DNA of 59,035 bases from a virus, in IMG/VR virus record IMGVR_UViG_3300015245_000041, positions 1 to 59,035 of that record; one strand, written 5' to 3'. Below the pieces are notes generated by a model. That model was not told the origin of the DNA and ran no database searches. It saw only the letters and a program-made list of their open reading frames with translations. The position numbers and the translations under genes were made by a program. How positions within the stretch are numbered: position 1 is the first letter of the stretch; each line of letters starts with the position of its first letter. Of the stretch, positions 17,044-24,551 are shown in pieces.

Positions 17044-17315
17044 TAGTCTGGGTAGTGTACCCTTTCTATGTTATCATCTCTCCAAGACTTCATAGCCTCA
17101 CGGATACTATGCAGTTCTTGAAGGAAGTCAGGACTACTAGGTCCATAGTTTTTAACTTGAGCAATGTAGTAATTCAGAGTCGGAAGGGCGAAGATATCTT
17201 TAGCTCGAATAACGAAGACGGGCTCATCCCGTTCATCAGCTTTGTTAAGGATATCTTGAGCAGACTTAGAAGTCTTGGCCTTACTATACGGAATTCTATA
17301 CGGTCGATTTGTCAT
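17043..17315 (-). CDS. Small protein inside the nucleotide cassette, unknown
   Basis: 90 aa from the ATG at 17315, preferred over 17327 because AGGAGCGAG lies just before it. Mixed alpha/beta composition ('DEPVFVIRAKDIFALPTLNYYIAQV', shown in part by 'VFVIRAKDIFAL'). No family recognised. Stop and next start overlap as TAATG. Its place between the pyrophosphohydrolase and the ThyA-like genes suggests a role in nucleotide handling; inference only. Confidence 0.65.
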   Translation of the reverse strand: MTNRPYRIPYSKAKTSKSAQDILNKADERDEPVFVIRAKDIFALPTLNYYIAQVKNYGPSSPDFLQELHSIREAMKSWRDDNIERVHYPD

Positions 17316-17880
17316 CTCGCTCCTCATCTACCTCATCCATAATATAGTCTTCCAAACAATCCATAGTACAGAAAGTTTTGTCAGGGTAATTAGTGTTCTT
17401 GCACCATCGCCACATGTCTGTCTGCTTTAGTTCCTTATGACATTGAGGACATTGTCTAACAATTTCCTCTTGGAACCATCCATAGATTCTAAGTAATCCC
17501 TCAATGTTAGGAGCTACCCAATCTGGGGGTTTAATAACATCATAGCTTGATCCTCGCTTAGAATTCCCGCCATTAGCGTTAGCTCTCTTTTTCTCCATGT
17601 TAGCTGTTTGTACAAGATTCCATCCCTGGACCCAAGGGTAACCCTTTAGGTGGGCAGTTCCATAAGCGACATAAGATAAATCTAGCAGTGCATCAAACAT
17701 ACCTGCTTCATCACCGATGGCGTAAGCATCTTCAAACTCTTGTATCTCTTCCTTAAGAAATTTGATTCTAAACGCCATTAGTGCTGGATCAACATCTCGA
17801 GGTCCAGGAGCAGAGTCTATGGTAGTATTATCTAAACCAAACTTATGGTGAAATAAACCCACATCGTGAAAGTCAGACAT
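17296..17880 (-). CDS. MazG/all-alpha NTP pyrophosphohydrolase with C-terminal zinc ribbon
   Basis: 194 aa. The all-alpha NTP-PPase signature is present: 'LKEEIQEFEDAY' (E-E-x2-E, about 43-54) and 'EAGMFDALLDLSYVAYGTA' (about 58-76) with metal-binding acidic residues, then 'VQTANMEKKR'. The C-terminal 50 aa hold a C-x2-C...C...C-x4-C ribbon ('CPQCHKEL', 'WCKN', 'FCTMDCLEDY'). The family hydrolyses (d)NTPs to (d)NMP plus PPi. Beside dCMP-acting enzymes it is a good dCTPase candidate, keeping dCTP out of DNA and supplying dCMP. Start overlaps the kinase stop by one base. Confidence 0.8.
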   Translation of the reverse strand: MSDFHDVGLFHHKFGLDNTTIDSAPGPRDVDPALMAFRIKFLKEEIQEFEDAYAIGDEAGMFDALLDLSYVAYGTAHLKGYPWVQGWNLVQTANMEKKRANANGGNSKRGSSYDVIKPPDWVAPNIEGLLRIYGWFQEEIVRQCPQCHKELKQTDMWRWCKNTNYPDKTFCTMDCLEDYIMDEVDEERDDKSTV

Positions 17881-18416
17881 TAGGTCCCCGTCTTTAAGAA
17901 GTAAATGATACTACTCAATATGTCATCACGAGTCTCAGGCTTAGTATAATCCCACACCGAGGTGGGTGTGTGGTAATGGTCGATGGCTGCTCGGACTCGG
18001 TAGTGGGCGTAGATTTGATCTATATCAGCTCTTACGGTCATATTAGTCTCATCTTGCCAGACATTTTTCTGTACTGTTTCAAGAGGAGGTAAGCAATAGA
18101 CGATATATGGCTGTCGACTGTAGAATATTCCTAGTTCCATAGCTAACCAGTCATAGCTATCAAATCCGGGAGAGGGAGTATTGGGTCTAAAAACTGCTCC
18201 ATAGATACATTCTGAAATTAATCTGTGCCGGTCATAAAGGACTCTCCCGTCATTACCTCGGTTATTATCATCTTCGACCCATTGTTTTAAGTCAACAGTA
18301 GTAGTCATATCTTCATTAACTACCTTAGGTTCTACTGTAAGACCTAGTTTCTGCTCAAAGACTCTGATAAGGCTGGTTTTGCCCGCACCATCCGGCCCTT
18401 CTACGATGATACTCAT
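17880..18416 (-). CDS. Deoxynucleoside monophosphate kinase
   Basis: 178 aa, thymidylate-kinase-like P-loop protein. Walker A is 'VEGPDGAGKTSLI' (residues 5-17), followed by 'VLYDRHRLISECIYG' (DR-type motif, about 80-94) and 'YIVYCLPP'. The LID region is short. It should phosphorylate dNMPs, possibly modified dCMP or dTMP, to diphosphates for the polymerase. Coupled to genes on both sides (ATGA and one-base overlaps). Confidence 0.85.
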   Translation of the reverse strand: MSIIVEGPDGAGKTSLIRVFEQKLGLTVEPKVVNEDMTTTVDLKQWVEDDNNRGNDGRVLYDRHRLISECIYGAVFRPNTPSPGFDSYDWLAMELGIFYSRQPYIVYCLPPLETVQKNVWQDETNMTVRADIDQIYAHYRVRAAIDHYHTPTSVWDYTKPETRDDILSSIIYFLKTGT

Positions 18417-18607
18417 ATTTTCTTCATCGCTTCCTTAACGGGATCAGGTTCAGTTGCAGTAATCTTCTGAATCTTACCTCCCCAGGTGTTTTGGATTCGG
18501 ATTTGGGCATGAGGACTAACACCCATATGTTCAAGAGTATCTATCAGTTCTTGCTTGGTATTGATCTGCTTCTTAATCACAACTTCCCGAGCGCCATACG
18601 TCATCAT
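18413..18607 (-). CDS. Small protein upstream of the dNMP kinase, unknown
   Basis: 64 aa ('KQELIDTLEHMGVSPHAQIRI'). Not recognised. Its ribosome site GAGGAGGACG lies inside the acidic Glu/Asp codons of the overlapping upstream gene, so the acidic tail-coding region doubles as the Shine-Dalgarno. Confidence 0.65.
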   Translation of the reverse strand: MMTYGAREVVIKKQINTKQELIDTLEHMGVSPHAQIRIQNTWGGKIQKITATEPDPVKEAMKKI

Positions 18608-18836
18608 CGTCCTCCTCTTCCTCGTCGTCGTCCGGGATTAGAGCTGGATTATCAAGAGAAGTTACTGACTCAACCTTGAGTTTCCTAATCTCCTCTAGTT
18701 CCTCCTTCATGATGTCTAGAATTACCTGTGTCACGAGAACATTCTTATGTAGATCCATGGTATTTAATAGGCGTTGACGGATAGCTAGCCTAGCCTTGTC
18801 AGATACTGCATCAGTTAACTTAGTAACATCACTCAT
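18573..18836 (-). CDS. Small helical protein with acidic tail, unknown
   Basis: 87 aa. The helical N-terminus ('DKARLAIRQRLLNTMDLHKN', 'IMKEELEEIRKLKVES') is followed by an acidic run 'DDDEEEEDDDD'. 'CCGAGGAGGACAAT' precedes the ATG, a good Shine-Dalgarno of the type repeated in this genome. Function unknown. Confidence 0.65.
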   Translation of the reverse strand: MSDVTKLTDAVSDKARLAIRQRLLNTMDLHKNVLVTQVILDIMKEELEEIRKLKVESVTSLDNPALIPDDDEEEEDDDDVWRSGSCD

Positions 18837-18913
18837 ATTGTCCTCCTCGGTCAGGGTAATACATGGATTTTATCATCAATTGCATCCAACGGTAAATTTC
18901 CTATTCCTAAACC

Positions 18914-20518
18914 CTATAAACCCCGCAATCTAAGTAGTCGTTCAGGACTAGTAATCATGGCTTTACCCACGTTACCATCCTCTAAGAGAGTTTCGTAGAG
19001 AAGCTCATCTGCAGTGCCTCGCGCTAGGAAAAACTCATGGAAGGTGGGTTTATCGCTCAGGGCGATGCGATCACTAAATTGCCGAAAATTGACCCAGGAA
19101 GGCGTGAGGCTATACCATTGCATGATAGACGCACATGATAGGTCGATTGCCTCACCTGCTGCAGCGGGTTGTCCAATGAAGACCGCCCCACCCGAAGTCT
19201 TGGGGAATTGTTTCCAGGCATACTCTCTAGCTTCGTGTCTCATACCCCCCTGAATAGTAAAGGTAGGTATCTTCATACTCTTAAGCATTTTCTGTAGCCT
19301 ATAGATATCACCCTTCCAGAGTGCTCCGATGACTACCTTTTCATCTAGTTCCATAAGATCTTCTAGACGGGATCTAATAGCTCTTAGTTTCTCCGATCCA
19401 ATAACCACCAAACGACCGTGCGGGTACTGGGGAGATGGAGTTGTTTTACTGAGCCCAGATGTGATCTGACGAAGCCTGAGTCCTTGTACGAGCTGAATGG
19501 AAGCCTCGGTGATCTCTCCAGTACGGATCTTAGCAACCATCTCCGCAGCCATCTGATCGTAGATAGTACCACTTTCATTGTCTTCTAGGTCTACATGAAT
19601 AACCTGGTTAGTTTGCTTGGGGAGATCATAGCATTCATCTCTGGTGATACTGAAGGAATCCAGATGTATCAACCTATGAAGTTCTTGTTCGTTAATATTA
19701 CGAAGCCACTTTTGATACCCTCCCATGTTCAACCAGCGACCGTACTGCTGCTTAAACTCAGTAAATGTAATACCCTCGAAGCGTTCGGGGTTGAGAAATT
19801 TCCACTGAGAATAGATATCAAACAAGCGTTTTTTCTTAGTGACTACTGTGCCCGTGAGAATGGTTCTATAGTCTGCGATCGGGCCCAGGGAATGCATCAT
19901 GGTTGATTTACGTGCACTGGGGCTCTTGATACGATGAGACTCATCTAGGGTGATAAGCTGGGGTTGCCAAGCAATGAGCTTCTTCTTGATTGTGAATCGA
20001 CCACCACGAGACCGAGATCGCTTGATAGCCTGGGTGAATGGATGTTTGTTAAACTGACGGACTTCTCCGGGTTTATAAGTATGTTTGACCTTAGCTGTGT
20101 GGAAATGCTGAATCTTACCGCACTTCTTGCATACTTCTAACTTCCAAGGTATGATAGCTCCGGCCGTAGATAGGGCATCATAGTTGACAATGAGAAAATC
20201 AACTAAGTCATCACCATATCTGGGGAGTTCATGATCAGTTTTCTTACGTGTTTTACGATCCCATATCGTAAGTCTGTAGGGGTAGGGGCAGTTTGCCTCG
20301 ATCTCATCTTTCCACACAGCCAAGCCTGAGACTGGGGTAAAGACTAAAACTCTATTCACTTTACCAGCAGCATGAAGAATACTGGCATAGTCAATATTAA
20401 CTTTAGTCTTCCCAGTCCTGGGCTCCATCAGCAAAGCGCCGCCAAAACCAGTCTCCAGTAATTTTTTCACTGCTAATACTTGGTGACGATATGGTCGTTT
20501 TTTCCATCGATACTTCAC
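18914..20518 (-). CDS. SNF2-type superfamily 2 DNA helicase
   Basis: 534 aa from a GTG at 20518. Motif I 'MEPRTGKTKVN' (about 37-47), Ia 'VLVFTPVSGLAVWKDEI', II 'LITLDESHRIKS' (DESH), III 'ILTGTVVTKK', and C-terminal motifs 'GGAVFIGQPAAAGEAIDLS' (V) and 'FSDRIALSDKP' (VI-like). A zinc-knuckle insertion ('CKKCGKIQHFH') lies in the first half. The family translocates on duplex DNA. In this block it most likely unwinds or remodels DNA during replication or recombination. It is upstream of the nucleotide cassette in the same leftward transcript. Confidence 0.9.
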   Translation of the reverse strand: MKYRWKKRPYRHQVLAVKKLLETGFGGALLMEPRTGKTKVNIDYASILHAAGKVNRVLVFTPVSGLAVWKDEIEANCPYPYRLTIWDRKTRKKTDHELPRYGDDLVDFLIVNYDALSTAGAIIPWKLEVCKKCGKIQHFHTAKVKHTYKPGEVRQFNKHPFTQAIKRSRSRGGRFTIKKKLIAWQPQLITLDESHRIKSPSARKSTMMHSLGPIADYRTILTGTVVTKKKRLFDIYSQWKFLNPERFEGITFTEFKQQYGRWLNMGGYQKWLRNINEQELHRLIHLDSFSITRDECYDLPKQTNQVIHVDLEDNESGTIYDQMAAEMVAKIRTGEITEASIQLVQGLRLRQITSGLSKTTPSPQYPHGRLVVIGSEKLRAIRSRLEDLMELDEKVVIGALWKGDIYRLQKMLKSMKIPTFTIQGGMRHEAREYAWKQFPKTSGGAVFIGQPAAAGEAIDLSCASIMQWYSLTPSWVNFRQFSDRIALSDKPTFHEFFLARGTADELLYETLLEDGNVGKAMITSPERLLRLRGL

Positions 20519-20606
20519 CTGGTAACCGTCCTAGGATGCATTGAGTTGTATGTAGAAATTCAATATCCCCATAGTCATAACATCCACATTCTCTATAGCC
20601 CGGCAT
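20403..20606 (-). CDS. Possible small Cys-containing protein overlapping the helicase start
   Basis: 67 aa frame starting 'MPGYRECGCYDYG' with 'HTTQCILGRL', a plausible metal-binding N-terminus. It overlaps the helicase by 116 bases in another frame, and its C-terminal half is just the shifted helicase N-terminus. It may be real, or the interval 20519-20632 may be a leader. Weak ribosome site. Confidence 0.3.
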   Translation of the reverse strand: MPGYRECGCYDYGDIEFLHTTQCILGRLPGEVSMEKTTISSPSISSEKITGDWFWRRFADGAQDWED

Positions 20607-20632
20607 GACTCAACATGACCTCTCGTGTCTCG

Positions 20633-20863
20633 TTACGTGTAGCTTCGGGGGGGGTTAAGTAGTTCCTTGAGGTCTGGGAAAGCATCAACGGCGTGAGCGA
20701 GAAGATGAAGTCGACCTATCTGAGCTCTAGTTCGAGCGTCCTTGGATGATACTCCATGGTCTAGAGTGAGATGTATTCTCAGTATGATGATGTCAATATC
20801 CCTAGCGGGCTTCATCTCATGCATGTGGGATAGGTTATTGTAGTGATATTGACTAAGAGACAT
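20633..20863 (-). CDS. Small helical protein, unknown
   Basis: 76 aa from the ATG at 20863, which overlaps the upstream stop by 11 bases. The frame is open further upstream but there overlies the neighbouring gene. It contains 'RDIDIIILRIHLTLDHGVSSK' (partial: 'IIILRIHLTLDHG') and 'RLHLLAHAVDAFPDLKELL'. Not recognised. Confidence 0.55.
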   Translation of the reverse strand: MSLSQYHYNNLSHMHEMKPARDIDIIILRIHLTLDHGVSSKDARTRAQIGRLHLLAHAVDAFPDLKELLNPPRSYT

Positions 20864-21179
20864 TGTGCACCATAATCGGGTAAGTTGAGAGATGCAGGAA
20901 TATATCATGACTGCTTTGAGGGCCCGCCTCAAGTAGATTTTTAGGAGCCTGAGGAGCTTTCCTGGCGCGTCGGCAAGCGCGATGCACCCTCCAACCAAAT
21001 AGATCACCCCTCGTGACCTCACGAGATTGCTGAAGATCGCTCATAGGGGGGCATTCGCAGAACTTGGTAGGCTTCTTAAACAATCCGACAGCTTTCATAC
21101 CAAGCTTACCTTCGAGGCGGGTGATGAGGGATCGAGCTTGGACATCATTATCAAACTCAATCAGAAGATACATCGACAT
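20853..21179 (-). CDS. Conserved-style small protein with 'GLFKKPTKFCECPP' motif
   Basis: 108 aa (ATG 21179 or 21173). 'MYLLIEFDNDVQARSLI' followed by 'GLFKKPTKFCECPP' and a Trp/Cys-containing 'FGWRVHRACRRARK' segment is an arrangement I associate with small metal-binding actinophage proteins. Function unknown. Overlaps its neighbours on both sides. Confidence 0.65.
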   Translation of the reverse strand: MSMYLLIEFDNDVQARSLITRLEGKLGMKAVGLFKKPTKFCECPPMSDLQQSREVTRGDLFGWRVHRACRRARKAPQAPKNLLEAGPQSSHDIFLHLSTYPIMVHNVS

Positions 21180-21468
21180 GATAACCCCCTTTGGGTATCT
21201 CTATAGTGGGTAAATCTCGTTGATCCGATTGAGCTCGACTAAGAAGTTCTTTGTTGACTAGCTCTAGTCGATCCCTGAGTCTTGCGTATAACTTAAACAA
21301 CTTACTTTCTGGGTCCTTTGGATCCTGCTTAACTATACTCAGTCTTTGATCCAAGCTTTGCTTGGCTAGAGTCAACCACCAAGTAGACTTTAGTATGACC
21401 ACATGGTCAGGGGGCTTGAACAAATCTTCGATGGACATTGGAGGAATGTTGTTGTATTCGGTTGCCAT
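21157..21468 (-). CDS. Small helical protein, unknown
   Basis: 103 aa from the ATG at 21468 (TAATG overlap with the upstream stop). Helical centre ('LTLAKQSLDQRLSIV', 'RLRDRLELVNKELLSR'), C-terminus 'IPKGGYHVDV'. Not recognised. Confidence 0.65.
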   Translation of the reverse strand: MATEYNNIPPMSIEDLFKPPDHVVILKSTWWLTLAKQSLDQRLSIVKQDPKDPESKLFKLYARLRDRLELVNKELLSRAQSDQRDLPTIEIPKGGYHVDVSSD

Positions 21469-21677
21469 TAGCAAGCCCCGCATTCTGGATGACCGCAATG
21501 GCAGGAGTCATGCCCTTCGTAGTCATCTTCGGTATCACCGGGACAACCCCCCTCATGGTTGAGTCCGCATATGTCGCAGTAGAAAGACTGGGCATCATCC
21601 ATCGGGTAATCCCAACTAGTTGGTTCTCCTGCCTCATTGTAGTCGATGGATGCACCCGCACCGGGAAACATGGTCAT
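21468..21677 (-). CDS. Small acidic zinc-binding protein of a common actinophage type
   Basis: 69 aa from the ATG at 21677, with AAGGAG upstream. It begins 'MTMFPGAGASIDYNEAGEP' and has 'YCDICGLNHEGGCPG' plus a Cys/His-rich tail ('HCGHPECGAC'). The N-terminal pattern is characteristic of tiny actinophage proteins. Function unknown. Confidence 0.75.
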   Translation of the reverse strand: MTMFPGAGASIDYNEAGEPTSWDYPMDDAQSFYCDICGLNHEGGCPGDTEDDYEGHDSCHCGHPECGAC

Positions 21678-21829
21678 GACTTCAACTCCTTCTTGCGAAG
21701 TGGACGGTGGGCCCCACACCAAGGGCAATGACCGCACTCTCGAAGAAAAACATTGTGAGCGATGCGGTTAGCTCCCGGGATTATCTCATTGCCATCTAGT
21801 TCTGGGCATTTCTCCGTGTCGATGAGCAT
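21674..21829 (-). CDS. Small Cys-containing protein, first gene of the leftward helicase operon
   Basis: 51 aa from the ATG at 21829, with AAGGAGAG six bases upstream. The longer frame to 21862 would start inside the -10 box, so is excluded. It contains 'RECGHCPWCGAHRPL' (C-x2-C-x2-C). Overlaps the next start (ATGA). Probably a metal-binding regulator or accessory protein. Confidence 0.7.
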   Translation of the reverse strand: MLIDTEKCPELDGNEIIPGANRIAHNVFLRECGHCPWCGAHRPLRKKELKS

Positions 21830-21861
21830 GAAACTCTCCTTGGTGTGGAATTGATATACCA

Positions 21862-21890
21862 AGTATATCAGACCCTGTGAGAATTGTCAA
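21862..21890 (-). promoter_or_regulatory. Strong promoter of the leftward helicase/nucleotide/polymerase operon
   Basis: Minus strand TTGACA (21885-21890), exactly 17 bases, TATACT (21862-21867). The leader then carries AAGGAGAG before the ATG at 21829. This is the best sigma70-type match in the leftward block and should drive genes from 21.8 kb to at least 11.9 kb. Confidence 0.85.
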
Positions 21891-21901
21891 CCATGCAAAG
21901 A

Positions 21902-21958
21902 CCCCTGGCGGGTGTAGTCGTCGATGAAATCGGGTTCACCTGTGGGTCCCGCCAGGGG
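21902..21958 (-). terminator. Long-stem hairpin after the 21975-22577 gene
   Basis: An 11-bp perfect inverted repeat (21902-21912 with 21948-21958) encloses a 35-base loop, right after the stop and before the 21.86 kb promoter. On the minus strand it is followed by TCTTTGC. Probably a terminator or processing site insulating the two units; the long loop is unusual for an intrinsic terminator. Confidence 0.6.
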
Positions 21959-21974
21959 CCTGGTCTGCAAAGGG

Positions 21975-22577
21975 TTACTCGTCGTCGTCCAGCTCGAGCT
22001 CATCTTCGTCATCGTCATCTTCGACGACCGGAGCAGGCTTTGCCTTCTTCTTTTTGGTGGCCTTGACTCCCTGCTTGGCCTTCTCGGCTCGAATCTTCTC
22101 GTTGCGCTCCTTCAGCGCGTCGAGCTTCTCCTTCTTATCCTGGTCCAACTCCCCAGCGTTGAAAGCCTTGATGATGGCCTTGACCTCAGGATCCTTCGGT
22201 CCGCTCCAGTCATACCGAGCGCGGTTCCCGGCAACAATCTCCCGGTCGACTCGGCCCTTACCATCCCGGGCCATGCGACGAATCAGGTTGCGCAGTCCGC
22301 GGGCGTCAACCTTCTTGCCCGTGGTCTTGATCAGGTACTGCACCAGATCGCTGACTCCGAAGGTGACCTCCTGTTGAGCCCCGGTCTTCTTCTTGGTCTT
22401 CGACTTGGGAGCGACCTCTTCGACCTCGTCCTCTTCGAGCTCCTCGAGATCCTCGTCCTCGTCGTCCTCAACTTCGTCCTCTTCGACCTCGTCATCTACT
22501 TCGAGCTCTTCGACCTCAGCTTCGACCTTCTTGGCTGGAGCCTTCTTGGCTGGCCGGCGTTTCGTAGCAGTCGCCAC
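21975..22577 (-). CDS. DNA-binding-like protein with Lys/Ala-rich head, acidic middle and G-x-RY domain
   Basis: 200 aa from a GTG at 22577, with AAGGAG at the right spacing. Basic head 'KRRPAKKAPAKK', a 50-aa acidic run, then a domain at about 70-130: 'FGVSDLVQYLIKTTGKKVD', 'LRNLIRRMARDGKG', 'AGNRARYDW'. The same helix-turn-helix-like plan (helix, LR-x3-R, then G-x-G/N-x-RY) is seen at 24307-24531 and 31906-32238. The tail is basic, then acidic. Probably nucleoid-associated or regulatory. Higher GC than its neighbours. Confidence 0.6.
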   Translation of the reverse strand: MATATKRRPAKKAPAKKVEAEVEELEVDDEVEEDEVEDDEDEDLEELEEDEVEEVAPKSKTKKKTGAQQEVTFGVSDLVQYLIKTTGKKVDARGLRNLIRRMARDGKGRVDREIVAGNRARYDWSGPKDPEVKAIIKAFNAGELDQDKKEKLDALKERNEKIRAEKAKQGVKATKKKKAKPAPVVEDDDDEDELELDDDE

Positions 22578-22659
22578 GATATCTCCTTCACTTCGAACCG
22601 GTCACTTAGTTCTTTTACTAAGATCCTCGGTCATGCCCCTTATTGGGCGGTGTACTACT

Positions 22660-22688
22660 AATCTATCAAATGCAGTGGGGGATGTCAA
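22660..22688 (-). promoter_or_regulatory. Promoter for the 21975-22577 gene
   Basis: Minus strand TTGACA (22683-22688), 17 bases, TAGATT (22660-22665). The leader contains a CTTAGT/ACTAAG hairpin with an A-rich loop ahead of the ribosome site, which could modulate expression. Confidence 0.7.
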
Positions 22689-22715
22689 CTCCACGCGGAA
22701 TATTAGATTCCAGCG

Positions 22716-23564
22716 CTAGTGGCGATGACCCACCTTACGTCCCGCAAAAAGCAATCCACACCCCAGGACCAAAGCCAGCAAAGCTGATGCTAGAAAGCCT
22801 CCAACATTGCGAGGTCCAGTAGAAGCTAGAACAGGCTGGGCAGCAGGGGTTTCAGAGTTGGCTTGCACAACTACTGCATGATGTGTAGTCTTGGCATGAG
22901 TAGTTACGGGTGCACTATGAGTAGATGCGGAGGTACTGGGGTTAGATACTGGAGTACTGCTACTCGGAGTGGGGGTGGGAGTCTCAACGGGGCATTTCTT
23001 ACCCGTAATGTCTCCAGCACTGCCATCTTGACCGTCATTGTTATTAGAAGCATCTATCCATTTCTCAGAACAGGTTGTATATGTCCAAATATACTCATGG
23101 CCTTCACCATTACACCACTCGCCACCGGAGGCCTTAACCAATTCCTGAAGCCAGGTGCTAGTAGTAGTATCTGCCGAGGGTGAGACTAAAGCATCTAGAT
23201 TCAGATTTTTAGCAATGAAAGTCCAGTCATAAGTACCGTGAACTTCCCCAGTTGTTCCCGCGGTGAGAGAAACACCATCTCGAGGTGATAGGCTAGCAAG
23301 AGTAGTTAAAGTTCCGTCATCGGAGATGGTGGCAGTATAAGTATCTTCTGCTGTGCGGCAAACATGTGTCTTTCGAGTCAAGATCAATGTAGCCCAATCA
23401 CCATGATGACCACTATCAGGCCTAGTAGTCGGTGTGGAAGTATCACCGCACTGACCGACAGTCTGAGTAAGGGGGGGTGTAGCACTTGCAGAAGAGGCAA
23501 AAGTTACCCATCCCAATGCCAGCAAAGTTGCAGTCAATACCGCAGTAATGAACTTATTTCTCAT
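22716..23564 (-). CDS. Secreted surface protein with LAxTG sortase signal
   Basis: 282 aa. Signal peptide: basic start (MRNK), hydrophobic core to about 25, cleavage near 'SASA-TP'. An ectodomain (about 30-195) has paired cysteines ('GQCGDT', 'HVCRT', 'EWCNG', 'TTCSEK', 'KKCPVE'). A Ser/Thr/Pro-rich stalk follows (about 196-240), then 'LASTGP' (LAxTG), a hydrophobic helix and a basic tail (GRKVGHRH). This is a complete cell-wall sorting signal, and LAxTG is the preferred motif of actinobacterial class E sortases. A phage-encoded wall-anchored protein suggests surface alteration of the infected cell, e.g. superinfection exclusion. Start overlaps the upstream stop (ATGA). Confidence 0.9.
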   Translation of the reverse strand: MRNKFITAVLTATLLALGWVTFASSASATPPLTQTVGQCGDTSTPTTRPDSGHHGDWATLILTRKTHVCRTAEDTYTATISDDGTLTTLASLSPRDGVSLTAGTTGEVHGTYDWTFIAKNLNLDALVSPSADTTTSTWLQELVKASGGEWCNGEGHEYIWTYTTCSEKWIDASNNNDGQDGSAGDITGKKCPVETPTPTPSSSTPVSNPSTSASTHSAPVTTHAKTTHHAVVVQANSETPAAQPVLASTGPRNVGGFLASALLALVLGCGLLFAGRKVGHRH

Positions 23565-23749
23565 TTCTCCTCATTCATATCTATGGGGTTACCAAAACCA
23601 ATAGCCTTATCCATATACTTATATTCTTCTGGTACATCACCCCCTCTCAGGTATGCTCTAACTTCATTACGTTCTTTAGGACCAAAATCTCTACGGTATC
23701 GCCACCCTCTTACTACTCGCTTACGACGTTGAAGTTCTTCAGAAGTCAT
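23561..23749 (-). CDS. Small charged protein, unknown
   Basis: 62 aa, highly charged ('ELQRRKRVVRGWRYRRDFGP'; partial). Overlaps the surface protein start by four bases and the upstream gene by 11. Not recognised. Confidence 0.6.
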   Translation of the reverse strand: MTSEELQRRKRVVRGWRYRRDFGPKERNEVRAYLRGGDVPEEYKYMDKAIGFGNPIDMNEEK

Positions 23750-23927
23750 TGTTTTCCCTCCTCATTCTCTTGTAGTGCTCTATCCAACGGATTAAAGCCC
23801 TCGCCTCTTTAGGTTCCAAGGTTATCTTACCGAACTGAGAACCAAACTTTACTGCGAAGGGTTCATGTTTGTTGAGTAAAGCTGTTAACTCCTCGGTAGT
23901 TAGCTCAGTCAAGAATACCTTAGCCAT
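23739..23927 (-). CDS. Small protein, unknown
   Basis: 62 aa from the ATG at 23927, preferred over 23942 because GGGGAGATCTG precedes it. Contains 'LTELTTEELTALLNKHEPF' and 'KEARALIRWIEHYKRMR'. Not recognised; part of a coupled string of tiny genes. Confidence 0.6.
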   Translation of the reverse strand: MAKVFLTELTTEELTALLNKHEPFAVKFGSQFGKITLEPKEARALIRWIEHYKRMRRENNDF

Positions 23928-24141
23928 CAGATCTCCCCTCAATCACGCAGTCAAAAACGGATGGGTAATATTCACTTCTATTGTACGGGCTCCCGGGAAC
24001 TTGAACTTCGATCCTTCCACCTGAGGGTGGTTCAGGATTTTTACTGATCTGAATAAATACATAGTCATTACCTCTGAAATCTATGATCTTCTCTCCAGAC
24101 TTGACTACAGTTCCATCAGCACGAATCAGAGCATAAATCAT
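23920..24141 (-). CDS. Small beta-rich protein, unknown
   Basis: 73 aa ('MIYALIRADGTVVKSGE', 'PPSGGRIEVQVPG'). No family recognised. Four-base overlap with the upstream gene. Confidence 0.6.
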   Translation of the reverse strand: MIYALIRADGTVVKSGEKIIDFRGNDYVFIQISKNPEPPSGGRIEVQVPGSPYNRSEYYPSVFDCVIEGRSDG

Positions 24142-24314
24142 GTTAGATACCTCACTGTAGTTGAACTTACTCTGAGATAAAGGCCGGATTTAGTTTGATT
24201 TCCACACATGCAGCAAATTTCTTGAGTGGGGTTATCCATCTTAGTATCTACTGTGGGCTCTCCTCTTATGAGCTCTACCCAGCAGGGTCGACAGAAAGGC
24301 TGAGGCTTAATCAT
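24138..24314 (-). CDS. Small zinc-ribbon protein
   Basis: 58 aa from the ATG at 24314. 'MIKPQPFCRPCWVELIRGEP' and 'ICCMCGNQTKSGLYLRV' give two C-x2-C knuckles, and the end is 'TTVRYLT'. This type of two-knuckle protein is common in actinophages. The start sits inside the last codons of the upstream HTH gene. Confidence 0.7.
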   Translation of the reverse strand: MIKPQPFCRPCWVELIRGEPTVDTKMDNPTQEICCMCGNQTKSGLYLRVSSTTVRYLT

Positions 24315-24531
24315 GGTGTTTACCATTCCCATTTTGGTTTCGTGCTGCTTGCCACTCGAGGAAGGCTCCACGAATCTCAGCGAGCTCTGAAACTGGAAAT
24401 TCATACCGTGCACCTTGACCTACTGCCTCATAGGGGCTACCTTCGGAGCGAAGCCACTTCCTAAACACTTTAGGATCAGTGCCTATACGATGTGCTACCT
24501 GTTTGGCTCCGTAGGTTTTTTCATGGGTCAT
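24307..24531 (-). CDS. Small helix-turn-helix DNA-binding-like protein
   Basis: 74 aa. 'YGAKQVAHRIGTDPKVFRKWLRSEG', then 'VGQGARYEFPVSELAEI' and 'FLEWQAARN' (longer parts not quoted in full). A helix-turn-helix with the LR/G-x-G-x-RY plan shared with the proteins at 21975-22577 and 31906-32238. Candidate transcription regulator or DNA-bridging protein. AAGGAGG precedes the start; promoter at 24552-24580. Confidence 0.65.
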   Translation of the reverse strand: MTHEKTYGAKQVAHRIGTDPKVFRKWLRSEGSPYEAVGQGARYEFPVSELAEIRGAFLEWQAARNQNGNGKHHD

Positions 24532-24551
24532 GATATCGCCTCCTTACTACA

